A stretch of 64,000 nt of DNA from positions 24,669-88,668 of the forward strand of contig DAIRGA010000022.1 of the NCBI GenBank assembly GCA_036794825.1, given 5' to 3'. This stretch comes from RZYY01 sp036794825. GTDB taxonomy: Bacteria > Bacteroidota > Bacteroidia > Bacteroidales > 4484-276. Positions 27,638-35,919 of this stretch are shown here, one piece after another. The notes beneath the pieces were generated by a model. That model was not told where the DNA came from. It saw only the letters and a list, made by a program, of their open reading frames with translations, and did not search any database. The translations under genes and the position numbers were made by a program. Each line of letters begins with the position of its first letter. Positions within the stretch are counted from its first letter, which is position 1.

Positions 27638-29764
27638 ATGGACGACAAAATTCTGATAGAGCGTATCCCGCTGTTGAGGATCATTAAAGTGCTGATATTA
27701 TTAGCATTAGGCATGCAGTTGATTGTCATCTCACAAATGTACTTCTTCAGGGCAGATTTGTTTGCCGATCCTTACTATCTGTTTATCCGGTTGTTTCGGG
27801 GTACTGTTTTAACATTTGTTGCCGGTATGTTCCTGGTGTATCCTGGAGTATTTGTAATCAAAAAATTGAACCGGAAATGGCCCTGGAAAAGAAATCCTAT
27901 GAAACGCTTCTTCATTCAGTTTCCTTTTGCTGTTCTGGGTGGGTTACTTATCACACCGGTTATTATCCTGCCGGCCACCCTGTTTTTTGGTTTGGAGAGC
28001 GATTTTCAAACTCTGCTCAACAATGCCTATTATCTGGTGATCTTAAATCTCTTCCTGATGTTGGTCCTTGAAGCAAGAATTTACTTTGATGAAAATGACA
28101 AATCGAAACGCGCAGCCGAAAGTTTTCAACAGAAACTGATTATGGAAGCGGCAAATCGTGCAAAGGTTGAGGCACAAATTCATATTGAAGAGGAGAAAAA
28201 CAAATATGCCCAAAAGCTGATCGAACAGGAAAAAGAGCTAAACAAGCAACTGGAGGAAGAGATCAGAGCACGAACGGTCGTTACCCGGCAACTCAACGAG
28301 AGTCGCGACCAGCTCAACAGCATACTTTCCAACCTGGCCGGAGCGGCTTACCGTTGCCATTTCGACGAGCATTATACCATGAAATATATCAGCGAAAAAA
28401 TCTTCGACATTTCGGGCTTTCATGCGGCCGAACTAATCGAAAACTCATCCGTCCCTTTTGCAACCATCATTCATCCCGACGATCTGGAGTTCTGCAGGAA
28501 AAACATTGAGGATGCTGCTGTACAAAAATCCCACTACGAATTTGAGTACAGGATCTTGCACAAAAGCGGAGAAACTGTCTGGATAAACGAAAATGGAAAG
28601 GCCATTTACAATGCGTTGGACGAGGTTGAATACTTGGATGGAATCATTACTGACATCACCAGAAGGAAACATGCGGAGCTTGCCGCTGCCGAGAGCGAAC
28701 GAAATTACAAGGAGATGATGGATTTCCTGCCGCAACCCATATTCGAGCTGGATATCAACGGTAATATCCTCTTCAACAACAAAGCCGGACAGAAATTTTT
28801 CAATCTGCCTGATCCCGATGAGTCAGAAGAAAAAATATCGGCCCTGAATTTCTTTATTGAAGAGGATATCCCCAGGGTTATTCAGAACATTAAAAAATCA
28901 ATTGAAAATCACGAAACCAGTCCTAATGAGTACACTGTAAAAAAGCCTGATGGAAGCCTTTGTCCCGTATTGATTTACGGATCTCCGATTGTTCGAGATA
29001 ATCAGGTTGTGGGGCGCCGGGGAATTATCATTGATATTTCGGAACGTAAAAAGCAGGAGCTAAAACTGTTACAAGCCAAGGAAGAACTTGAACGGATCAA
29101 CAATACCCTGGAGCAAAGCGTTACCGAGCGCACAAAGCAGCTTACCGAAGCCAATACGCAATTGCTTAAAATGCAAAAGGAAAACCTTCAGTCGCAGTTT
29201 GAAGTGCTGAAACAGCAGGTCAACCCACACTTCCTGTTTAACAGTTTGAATGTGCTGACCTCTCTCATCAAAATTGACCCCGACCTGGCCGAGTCGTTCA
29301 CCGAAAGACTCTCAAAGGTTTATCGCTATGTGCTCGAAAACAAAGAGAAAGATGTGGTGAGTCTGAGCACTGAGCTGGAGTTTTTAAATTCTTACATTTT
29401 CCTCCTGGAAATCAGGTTTATGAAAAAGCTTTTCATCCAAATCAATATTGACAAGTTATACTACGACTACCAGATTCTACCCATTGCCATTCAACTGATC
29501 ATCGAAAATGCGATCAAACACAACACTTTTTCCAAGGTTCAACCTTTGAAAATTGAGATTTTTGTTGATGACAAGCAGCGGTTAAATATCATCAACAACC
29601 TCAATTTGAGAGAGACCAAGCTGGTTTCGACCGGTGTTGGTTTGGAAAACATCAATCGCCGGTATGCGCTTGTCTCCGATCATAAACCCGAATTCATCAA
29701 AACCAACGACCAATTTATAGCAAAGCTACCTTTGCTGATGCCTGACAAAATTGAAACTAAATAA
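27638..29764 (+). CDS. PAS-domain sensor histidine kinase of the LytS/YehU type
   Basis: A 708-residue protein. About four membrane helices occupy residues 13-150, followed by a coiled coil (about 155-225). Two PAS domains follow (about 225-350 and 360-480), the first with a PAC-like end (WINENGKAIYNALDEVEYLD). A second coiled coil leads to the His_kinase domain: VLKQQVNPHFLFNSLNVL has the phospho-acceptor His. IIENAIKHN is the N-box and STGVGLENINRRY the G-box of the ATPase. It forms a two-component pair with the LytTR regulator 10 bp downstream. Confidence 0.9.
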   Translation: MDDKILIERIPLLRIIKVLILLALGMQLIVISQMYFFRADLFADPYYLFIRLFRGTVLTFVAGMFLVYPGVFVIKKLNRKWPWKRNPMKRFFIQFPFAVLGGLLITPVIILPATLFFGLESDFQTLLNNAYYLVILNLFLMLVLEARIYFDENDKSKRAAESFQQKLIMEAANRAKVEAQIHIEEEKNKYAQKLIEQEKELNKQLEEEIRARTVVTRQLNESRDQLNSILSNLAGAAYRCHFDEHYTMKYISEKIFDISGFHAAELIENSSVPFATIIHPDDLEFCRKNIEDAAVQKSHYEFEYRILHKSGETVWINENGKAIYNALDEVEYLDGIITDITRRKHAELAAAESERNYKEMMDFLPQPIFELDINGNILFNNKAGQKFFNLPDPDESEEKISALNFFIEEDIPRVIQNIKKSIENHETSPNEYTVKKPDGSLCPVLIYGSPIVRDNQVVGRRGIIIDISERKKQELKLLQAKEELERINNTLEQSVTERTKQLTEANTQLLKMQKENLQSQFEVLKQQVNPHFLFNSLNVLTSLIKIDPDLAESFTERLSKVYRYVLENKEKDVVSLSTELEFLNSYIFLLEIRFMKKLFIQINIDKLYYDYQILPIAIQLIIENAIKHNTFSKVQPLKIEIFVDDKQRLNIINNLNLRETKLVSTGVGLENINRRYALVSDHKPEFIKTNDQFIAKLPLLMPDKIETK

Positions 29765-29774
29765 AGCAACTAAA

Positions 29775-30539
29775 ATGAAAGTCGTAATTATTGAAGATGA
29801 GGCATTTGCCACTTTGCGTTTGAAAAAGATGATCCTGGATTATGATCCTGAAATAAAGATCATGGCAGAGCTTGAATCGGTGGCTGAATCAGTCAGATGG
29901 TTCAAAGCGAACCCCGAACCCGATCTGATTTTCCTTGACATCCATCTTGAGGATGATCTCAGCTTCGCCATTTTCGACCAGGTAAACATCTCCAGTCCGG
30001 TAATTTTTACCACAGCATTTGATGAATATGCCATCAAGGCATTTAAGCTCAAAAGCATTGACTACCTGCTGAAACCGATCGTTCACGAGGAACTTGCTGC
30101 TGCACTGAAAAAGTACGAGCAATTCAGCGGACTTCACCACAGTTCGGTTGATTTGCAGTCGCTTTACAACCTGCTAACCGGAAAGGAAAAGAAGTACAAA
30201 GAACGGCTTTCCATTTCTATTGGTTCGAAGATTAAGATGGTGGAAGTGACTGATATTGCTTATGTTTATGTCATGGAAAAGGGTGTTTATCTGCGCACTT
30301 TCCAGGGGAATACCTACAGTATTGATTTTCCTCTCGATAAGCTGGAAGAGATGCTTGATCCCGGAAAATTTTTCAGAATTAACCGGAAATACCTGGTTAA
30401 CATTTCATCAATCAATGATATGGTGGCTTACTCGCGCAGTCGTGTTAAACTGGAGCTCAAACCCAGAGCCGATGATGAGTTTGAAACGATTGTCAGCATT
30501 GACCGTTCGGCGGAGTTTAAAAAGTGGCTGAATCAGTAG
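29775..30539 (+). CDS. LytTR-family response regulator
   Basis: A 254-residue protein. The receiver domain (1-120) has acidic residues in VVIIEDEA, phospho-acceptor Asp in PDLIFLDIHLED, Thr in VIFTTAFDEYA and Lys in DYLLKPI. The LytTR DNA-binding domain (about 150-250) has IKMVEVTDIAYVYVMEKGVY and FFRINRKYLVNISSI. It should bind DNA after phosphorylation by the kinase just upstream. The ATG at 29775 is chosen over 29751 because the family starts MKVVIIEDE. The target genes are unknown. Confidence 0.92.
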   Translation: MKVVIIEDEAFATLRLKKMILDYDPEIKIMAELESVAESVRWFKANPEPDLIFLDIHLEDDLSFAIFDQVNISSPVIFTTAFDEYAIKAFKLKSIDYLLKPIVHEELAAALKKYEQFSGLHHSSVDLQSLYNLLTGKEKKYKERLSISIGSKIKMVEVTDIAYVYVMEKGVYLRTFQGNTYSIDFPLDKLEEMLDPGKFFRINRKYLVNISSINDMVAYSRSRVKLELKPRADDEFETIVSIDRSAEFKKWLNQ

Positions 30540-30564
30540 AATTTTCAAATTAAAACAGCTGATC

Positions 30565-30897
30565 CTATGAGAATTGGCGGGCATTTTCCAGCAATTCGAA
30601 TCCTGTCCTTTTTATTTCAACAACAAAAGGAATATCAGATTGAAAATCCTCAAGAGAAATTGGATGTGGTTCAATCCGGCTATCAATTTGAGAAGCAAGC
30701 AGCATTAATTGAACCTGGGTATCAAAACGGTCAGAATCAGCTAGGTTTTTAAAAACTAATGCCAGATCAATATCGCTATCCTGATTATAGTTCCCCCTGG
30801 CATATGATCCAAAAAGATACACAGACTCAACATCAAGATACTTTCCCTTTATCAGTTTTACGAATTCTGTGATTGCTCTATCAACTGTTTTATCCAT
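30565..30897 (-). CDS. MNT-type nucleotidyltransferase (antitoxin-like)
   Basis: A 110-residue minimal nucleotidyltransferase. VYLFGSYARGNYNQDSDIDL holds the GSxxRG and SDID metal-binding motifs. Proteins of this type pair with HEPN proteins; in studied HEPN/MNT pairs the MNT protein AMPylates and silences the HEPN toxin. The start overlaps the HEPN gene by 40 nt, as is usual for such pairs. It lies just outside the restriction-modification operon and is convergent with the LytTR gene. Confidence 0.88.
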   Translation of the reverse strand: MDKTVDRAITEFVKLIKGKYLDVESVYLFGSYARGNYNQDSDIDLALVFKNLADSDRFDTQVQLMLLASQIDSRIEPHPISLEDFQSDIPFVVEIKRTGFELLENARQFS

Positions 30898-31202
30898 TTT
30901 CTTAAATCTATTAGTTTCTCAATCCACTCAGTTGTAAATTGCGAAGTACATCGCTGTTTAAAACTCAATTTATAATCATCATATCGGGCATTGATATTAA
31001 AAGCCGTAATAGTCACGAGTTGTTCTTTTATTATTTCATCGCATTCCAAATCAGCTTTCTCAGCAAGCCTCAATAAATTATGAATGTAAGGTGGATAATC
31101 TGATTTTGCCTGTAAAAAATAGGCCTTCAGCAACTTCTCAAGCATTAAATGTCCGATGAATAGTGCCCAACTGTATCTTTTTGAATTGAACATATCCATC
31201 AT
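30858..31202 (-). CDS. HEPN-domain protein (toxin-like partner of MNT)
   Basis: A 114-residue all-alpha protein: RYSWALFIGHLMLEKLLKAY, YPPYIHNLLRLAEKADLE and FNINARYDDYK are typical of the HEPN group that pairs with MNT proteins. The RX4-6H ribonuclease motif of toxic HEPN enzymes is not visible; the only Arg-His pairs are spaced wider. It may therefore lack RNase activity or use another residue set. The start is one of three close ATGs (31202, 31199, 31193). Confidence 0.82.
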   Translation of the reverse strand: MMDMFNSKRYSWALFIGHLMLEKLLKAYFLQAKSDYPPYIHNLLRLAEKADLECDEIIKEQLVTITAFNINARYDDYKLSFKQRCTSQFTTEWIEKLIDLRKWIKQLIEQSQNS

Positions 31203-31587
31203 AGTATCGTTTTTGCGCTTGGCATTCGTGCGGGATTTCGGAGGACAAAACTGTCAACACAGCACTAAAGCCAAATTGAAAAACTGAACTTGAATTTAAG
31301 CACGTCACCCCGCATGACGCCAAACGCATGTTACCAGCTGGCGTTATTGTCCACCGTGTCTGTAAACCATTTTCGTTGTTGAGTTTCACTGTCATGTCGT
31401 GTTGGTCTTTGCGGTTGCGTCTATTAATTTTTTTTTAAAAGGGTTGGAAAAATTTTTTTGAATTTCTTTTCTGGGTGGCAAAGGTGGAAGCTCAGTTCGG
31501 TAAGCTCACTGCACCGCTTTTGCAATCCTTTGGTTTTAGCGCTGGCTTGTACGAATTATAAATGTGCTACACCCATGCGATGGCTTT
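31203..31587. other. non-coding boundary region of the restriction-modification island
   Basis: 385 bp with no credible gene. It is rich in T and G runs (TTTTTTTT near 31430, AATTTTTTT near 31450). It contains ATGTTACCAGCTGGCGT at 31328-31344, which is the inverted partner of 40289-40305 (15 of 17 positions match). No promoter is clear. Confidence 0.5.
31328..31344. repeat. left member of an inverted pair bordering the island
   Basis: ATGTTACCAGCTGGCGT; the reverse complement of 40289-40305 is ATGTTACCAGCAAGCGT, 15 of 17 identical. The pair brackets the hsd operon. The HEPN/MNT pair lies outside it. Confidence 0.4.
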
Positions 31588-34500
31588 TTATTTCGTCATT
31601 TCGTATGCTATCATTTCAGCTTGTTTTAAAACAGTCTCAGTCGCTAACATTTGCATATCGGGCGGATAACCATATTTTCTTAAAAGCCTTTTTACGGCAA
31701 CTTTCAATTTTGCTTTTACACTCTCTTTGATTGTCCAATCTATGGATGCATTTTGTCTAATAGTTTCTGTCAGCACAATGGCAAGTTCTCTTAGTTTGTC
31801 TTGTTGCATGAGTTCTCTTGCACTGTCGTTGTTGGCTACTGCTGTGTAAAAAGCATATTCAAAGTCTGTCAAACCCATGTGCCTGGCTTCACTGTCCATG
31901 TCAACAATTTCTTTGCTCAGGTTGATGAGTTCTTCAATTACTTCGGCTGCTGTCAGAATCTTGTTGTGGTATTTTTTAATGGCATTTTCCAGCATTTCCA
32001 TCAAAGACTTGCTTTTTACAAGATTCTTTTTGGCTCTCGATTTTATTTCATCATTCAGGAGTTTTTTCAAAACTTCCAAGGCAATATTTTTATGTTCCAT
32101 TCCTTTCAGCTCCAATAAGAATTCTTCTGAAAGAATTGAAATATCAGGTTTCTTTATTCCAGCTGCATCGAAAACGTCAATCACTTGTTCAGAAACCAAT
32201 GCTTTGTCAATGACTTGCCGAATTGTGGTTTCAATTTCTTCGTCTGTTCTGCCTGAACCTGTTCCGTCAAATTTTGCCAATCGTGCTTTCACTGCCTGGA
32301 AAAACGAAACTTCATCTTTTGCATCCATTGCCTGGTCATGAGGAATGGCAATGGCAAAGGCTTTTGAAAGTGCTGTTACTTCGTTGATGTAACGTTTCTT
32401 TCCATCTTCTAAACCTAAAATGTGTTCTTCTGCTGCAAGTATCAGCGACAATTTTTTTGAAGTGTCGGCTTCAAAATAGGTTTCATATTCAAAGCCATGA
32501 TACATTTGAGAAACAACTTCCAACTTCTCTAACATCAATTGAACGGCTTGCTCTTGTAAAATAGTTGGGTCGCCTTTGCCTCCGGAATCCGAATAAAATG
32601 CCAAGGCCTTTTTCAAGTCGGCTGCAATTCCTAAATAATCTACAATCAAACCACCTGGCTTGTCTTTGTAAACCCTGTTTACACGGGCAATAGCCTGCAT
32701 CAGATTATGTCCTTTCATTGGTTTATCAATGTATAGGGTGTGGAGGCATGGTGCGTCAAAACCTGTGAGCCACATATCCCGGACTATAACCAATTGCAGT
32801 TCGTCATCAGGATTTTTCATTCTTTCGGCAAGCGTTCTTCTTTGTTCTTTAGTGGTATGATGTTTTGAAATTTTCGGACCATCAGAAGAAGCGGAAGTCA
32901 TGACCACTTTTATCACTCCTTTATTCAAATCGTCTGAATGCCATTCAGGTTTCAGGTCAATAATTGCCTGATACAAATCCGCTGCAATTCTGCGGCTCAT
33001 GGAAACAATCATTCCTTTTCCTTCAAACACCTCCTGTCTTTTGCTAAAATGTGCAATAATGTCTTTGGCAATATTCTTTATCCGATTCTCACTACCAACC
33101 AGGGCTTCCAATTGTGTCCATTTGGCTTTTGCCTTTTGTGTGTTGGTTAAATCTTCCTGTTCCAATTCACCATCCAGTTCCTCAACTAACCTTTTGCCCT
33201 CTTCGCTTAGGTTGACCTTTGCCAAGCGACTTTCGTAATAAATGCGGACTGTTGCACCATCTTCAACGGCTTGGGCTATATCGTAAATGTCCACATAGTT
33301 TCCGAAAACCGCTGGCGTGTTTACATCTGTATTTTCAATGGGTGTTCCTGTAAAGCCCAGATAGGTTGCATTTGGCAAAGCATCCCGCATATACTTGGCA
33401 AAACCGTAAACGATTTTTTTTCCAATTAAATTGCCGGCATAATCTTTAGAATCAATGGTTTTGGCCTTAAAACCATATTGTGTTCTGTGTGCTTCGTCTG
33501 CAATAACAACTATGTTATTCCGATTAGAAAGCATTTCATAAACATTGCCTTCTTCAGGTTGAAATTTTTGAATGGTGGTAAATACAACACCGCCCGAAGC
33601 TACTTTCAATAAGTCTTTTAATTGGTTTCTATCGTCTGCTTGAACTGGTTCTTGTCTTAGCAATTGTTTTGATGCTGCAAACGTATCAAACAGTTGGTCG
33701 TCCAAATCATTACGGTCTGTAATTACAAGTATGGTCGGATTGTCTAAAACCAAAACGATTTTTCCTGTGTAGAAAACCATTGACAATGATTTTCCGCTTC
33801 CTTGTGTATGCCAGACTACTCCACCTTTTCTGTCGCCTATAGGTTGATTTTTTACTCCGGGCACTCCATAGCTTTCAGGAGACTCCTGCACTAAATTCCC
33901 CTCCTCTGGAGCTGTACCCGATAGAGTGTGATGCTCCATTCCCCTCCCCTGGAGGGGTGCCCGAAGGGCGGGGTGGTCAAAAAGCCTTTGCATTGTACTA
34001 TATAGTTGATTCATCACATGTTCAACAGGAATATGAATTACTGTCAAACCCAATGACTCCAGGTAGGCATCCCTCTGAGCATCATACTCTTCTTTGTCAT
34101 CATGGCTGCTTCCATCTATTTCAATAACCACTTGACAATTGCTGCAATAGAAATCTACAATGTAGTTTCCTATGATTTTTTGCCGGTCAAAATCAAATCC
34201 TTTGAATTGCTTATTCTTTACTTGATTCCAAAAAAGCACTTCGGAGAGATTGCCTGCTTGGCGAAGTTTTCTTGCTCGTTCTTTGAGTTTGGGATTGTAA
34301 GGAAGTTCGAAGTAGTTTCTGCTGGCTCTTTTTACCACCCCGTCAGACTTCGTCTGCCACCCCTCCAATGGAGGGGAATTGAACCCCGATGCTCTCAAAG
34401 TGGATTCAACGGCTCGGTTTACAGCATAATATTGATGATAAGCCGCCAATTTTTTTACTGTAGAAATGGTGGTAATACCCGTTACCGTATCTTCCTTTTT

Positions 34501-35304
34501 CGATTTTTCAAAAACAATAAAATGCCTGATTAAGTCAATCAGGGTTTCTTTGTTCAACATGCCTTGAATTAACGTTTCTAACTGACTTACCAAATGCGAT
34601 GCTTCAGCTTTACCGTCTGCCGATTTCCAAGCCATAAAGCGGCTAAATCCCGCAGAGATTGAACCTGCTTTGGCTTCCAGTCCATCAGAAATAACCACAA
34701 ATCCGTTGTAAGTGAACAGACCTGGAATGATGGCTTTATAGGTTTCTACTTGTTTGAAAGCAGAATTGATTGTGGTGTTCTCGTCCGCAGCATTTTTTAA
34801 CTCAATAACCACCAACGGAATTCCATTGACAAATAAAATTACATCAGGACGTTTGTTATTGCCGTTTTCAATGATGGTAAATTGGTTGGTTACGACAAAT
34901 TCGTTGTTGTGTGGATTCTTAAAATCTATCAGCCAAACACGGTCGCCCCTGTCGTCTCCATCAACACGTTTTGAAACAGGGATACCTTCGGTTAATAAAC
35001 GATGAAAGATTTCATTGTTGGCAAGCAATTCAGGCGAAGCAATGCGTTGAATTTCTTTGATGGCTTCTGCCTGTGCATCGGATGGAATACTGCGATTAAT
35101 TCTTTTGACGGCAGTTTGCAACCTGTTTACCAGCAAAACCTGGGCGTAGCTCTCTCGGGTATCCTGACCACCCTGGCCTTCAGTCGCCAATCCCTGGGAG
35201 GTGAATTCGGGGGCAATATCGGGGGCATAGATGTACTCATAGCCAAGTTGAGCGAGCAACTCAATGGCAAAGGTTTCTATTGTATGTTCAGTTATGGGTT
35301 TCAA
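31588..35304 (-). CDS. hsdR: type I restriction enzyme R subunit with inserted DUF559 domain
   Basis: A 1238-residue motor/nuclease subunit. The N-terminal nuclease has RPDVILFVNGIPLVVIELKN (PD-ExK type, about 150-172). The SF2 helicase has HTQGSGKSLSMVFY (about 502-515), VVIADEAHRTQYG (DEAH, about 600) and LGFTGTPIE. In between, after RASG, residues about 307-472 are a foreign DUF559 nuclease module; the host sequence resumes at ESPESYGVPG, as in normal HsdR. Without the insert the length (about 1070) is normal. The start is TTG at 35304, overlapping the upstream stop (TTGA); the following residues KPITEH fit the family start. It is the last gene of the operon. Confidence 0.93.
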   Translation of the reverse strand: MKPITEHTIETFAIELLAQLGYEYIYAPDIAPEFTSQGLATEGQGGQDTRESYAQVLLVNRLQTAVKRINRSIPSDAQAEAIKEIQRIASPELLANNEIFHRLLTEGIPVSKRVDGDDRGDRVWLIDFKNPHNNEFVVTNQFTIIENGNNKRPDVILFVNGIPLVVIELKNAADENTTINSAFKQVETYKAIIPGLFTYNGFVVISDGLEAKAGSISAGFSRFMAWKSADGKAEASHLVSQLETLIQGMLNKETLIDLIRHFIVFEKSKKEDTVTGITTISTVKKLAAYHQYYAVNRAVESTLRASGFNSPPLEGWQTKSDGVVKRASRNYFELPYNPKLKERARKLRQAGNLSEVLFWNQVKNKQFKGFDFDRQKIIGNYIVDFYCSNCQVVIEIDGSSHDDKEEYDAQRDAYLESLGLTVIHIPVEHVMNQLYSTMQRLFDHPALRAPLQGRGMEHHTLSGTAPEEGNLVQESPESYGVPGVKNQPIGDRKGGVVWHTQGSGKSLSMVFYTGKIVLVLDNPTILVITDRNDLDDQLFDTFAASKQLLRQEPVQADDRNQLKDLLKVASGGVVFTTIQKFQPEEGNVYEMLSNRNNIVVIADEAHRTQYGFKAKTIDSKDYAGNLIGKKIVYGFAKYMRDALPNATYLGFTGTPIENTDVNTPAVFGNYVDIYDIAQAVEDGATVRIYYESRLAKVNLSEEGKRLVEELDGELEQEDLTNTQKAKAKWTQLEALVGSENRIKNIAKDIIAHFSKRQEVFEGKGMIVSMSRRIAADLYQAIIDLKPEWHSDDLNKGVIKVVMTSASSDGPKISKHHTTKEQRRTLAERMKNPDDELQLVIVRDMWLTGFDAPCLHTLYIDKPMKGHNLMQAIARVNRVYKDKPGGLIVDYLGIAADLKKALAFYSDSGGKGDPTILQEQAVQLMLEKLEVVSQMYHGFEYETYFEADTSKKLSLILAAEEHILGLEDGKKRYINEVTALSKAFAIAIPHDQAMDAKDEVSFFQAVKARLAKFDGTGSGRTDEEIETTIRQVIDKALVSEQVIDVFDAAGIKKPDISILSEEFLLELKGMEHKNIALEVLKKLLNDEIKSRAKKNLVKSKSLMEMLENAIKKYHNKILTAAEVIEELINLSKEIVDMDSEARHMGLTDFEYAFYTAVANNDSARELMQQDKLRELAIVLTETIRQNASIDWTIKESVKAKLKVAVKRLLRKYGYPPDMQMLATETVLKQAEMIAYEMTK
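33938..33979. repeat. 42-bp palindromic element, right end of the DUF559 cassette
   Basis: Contains CCCCTCCCCTGGAGGGG and GCCCGAAGGGC, two hairpins, followed by GGGTGGTCA. Read on the minus strand it codes DHPALRAPLQGRGM in HsdR. It is 40/42 identical to the reverse complement of 38678-38719 in hsdM. Confidence 0.85.
34332..34380. repeat. palindromic element, left end of the DUF559 cassette
   Basis: Reads TTACCACCCCG, a hairpin CAGACTTCGTCTG, then CCACCCCTCCAATGGAGGGG and AATT. It shares the outer parts ACCACCCCG and CACCCCTCCA-TGGAGGGGAATT with the other copies but has a different inner hairpin. Its orientation is opposite to 33938-33979. On the minus strand it codes NSPPLEGWQTKSDGVV. Confidence 0.8.
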
Positions 35305-35918
35305 TTACTGTTTACTATATCTGTGATTCCTTGCCAGAAAATTTGAAAACTTGTTGATCTGTTTCTTAATGGTTCCATGTAAACAGATATGTTTCTGGCT
35401 AGTTCGGTTTTTCTTATTCCATGCTTGTAATAACCTTTAGACTTCAATAGTCTTTCAAATGCTTCACATGTTCCTCCTTCAATTTGATCGGGAACACGAA
35501 ATTGTGCTTTTTTATGAAAGTTAGCAGAAACTCTTGGGTATGCTGCACTGACTGCTTCGGGGTCGCCAAAATACCACGATTCGAGTTCTTCTATGGCAAT
35601 CCTGTTCATAACTGTAAAAGTCATCTCGCCTTCTGCTTCTGATTTTGTTATTAAGCCTGCTCCATTTGCACAACTTTCAAGATATTTCTTCAGTTCGTGG
35701 CAGTCCTGATTATCCCGGTCAACGAGCACAACTATTTTAAAATCTTGCGTTATCCAATTTTTATAGGCACGAAGCTCCATTTTCAGCTTCTTTAATAAAT
35801 CCTGTTTACCCTGAAAGGTAATAATCTTATAAGTATGCTCGCCGGTGATGAGTTTTGGCAGCAAATTGTGCAATGCCATTTCTGCAGAAAGTTCTTCAAC
35901 CAAAAATTCCAGATGCAT
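35301..35918 (-). CDS. DUF4276 / TOPRIM-like protein paired with an ATPase
   Basis: A 205-residue protein. LEFLVEELSAE gives an N-terminal acidic pair (E8, E9) and IVVLVDRDNQD gives a DxD (D67, D69). This is the arrangement of a TOPRIM-type metal site, as in DUF4276 and the AriB/RloB/AbiLii-like partners of OLD- and PARIS-type systems. LESWYFGDPEAV is typical of DUF4276. Its ATG follows the ATPase stop with a 1-nt gap, and its stop overlaps the hsdR start, so it belongs fully to the operon. It is likely the effector nuclease of a two-gene defence unit. Confidence 0.78.
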   Translation of the reverse strand: MHLEFLVEELSAEMALHNLLPKLITGEHTYKIITFQGKQDLLKKLKMELRAYKNWITQDFKIVVLVDRDNQDCHELKKYLESCANGAGLITKSEAEGEMTFTVMNRIAIEELESWYFGDPEAVSAAYPRVSANFHKKAQFRVPDQIEGGTCEAFERLLKSKGYYKHGIRKTELARNISVYMEPLRNRSTSFQIFWQGITDIVNSN

Positions 35919-35919
35919 T

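Larger units (their letters stand above)
33893..34380 (-). mobile_element. DUF559 nuclease cassette inserted in frame in hsdR
   Basis: About 490-500 bp (close to 166 codons) that interrupt HsdR without breaking its frame. The core codes for SRNYFELPYNPKLKERARKL, NLSEVLFWNQVKNKQFKGFD, IIGNYIVDFYCSNC and VVIEIDGSSHDDK, the signature of DUF559, a restriction-endonuclease-like fold found as stand-alone proteins in Bacteroidota. The ends are palindromic elements in opposite orientation (33938-33979 and 34332-34380), like terminal inverted repeats. A further diverged half-copy lies at 33893-33919. It may spread as a selfish or homing-like unit; no transposase is present. Confidence 0.75.

Noticed and set aside
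31318..31345. Integron attC site
   Set aside because: The core-site consensus (RYYYAAC/GTTRRRY) is not met and no integrase gene is in the window.
33893..34386. A separate DUF559 gene inside hsdR
   Set aside because: The frame is continuous with HsdR on both sides, so it is better described as an inserted domain; an internal start cannot be excluded but none is needed.
31801..34533. Plus-strand frames within hsdR
   Set aside because: They are antisense to a gene with strong family motifs; no independent gene signal.
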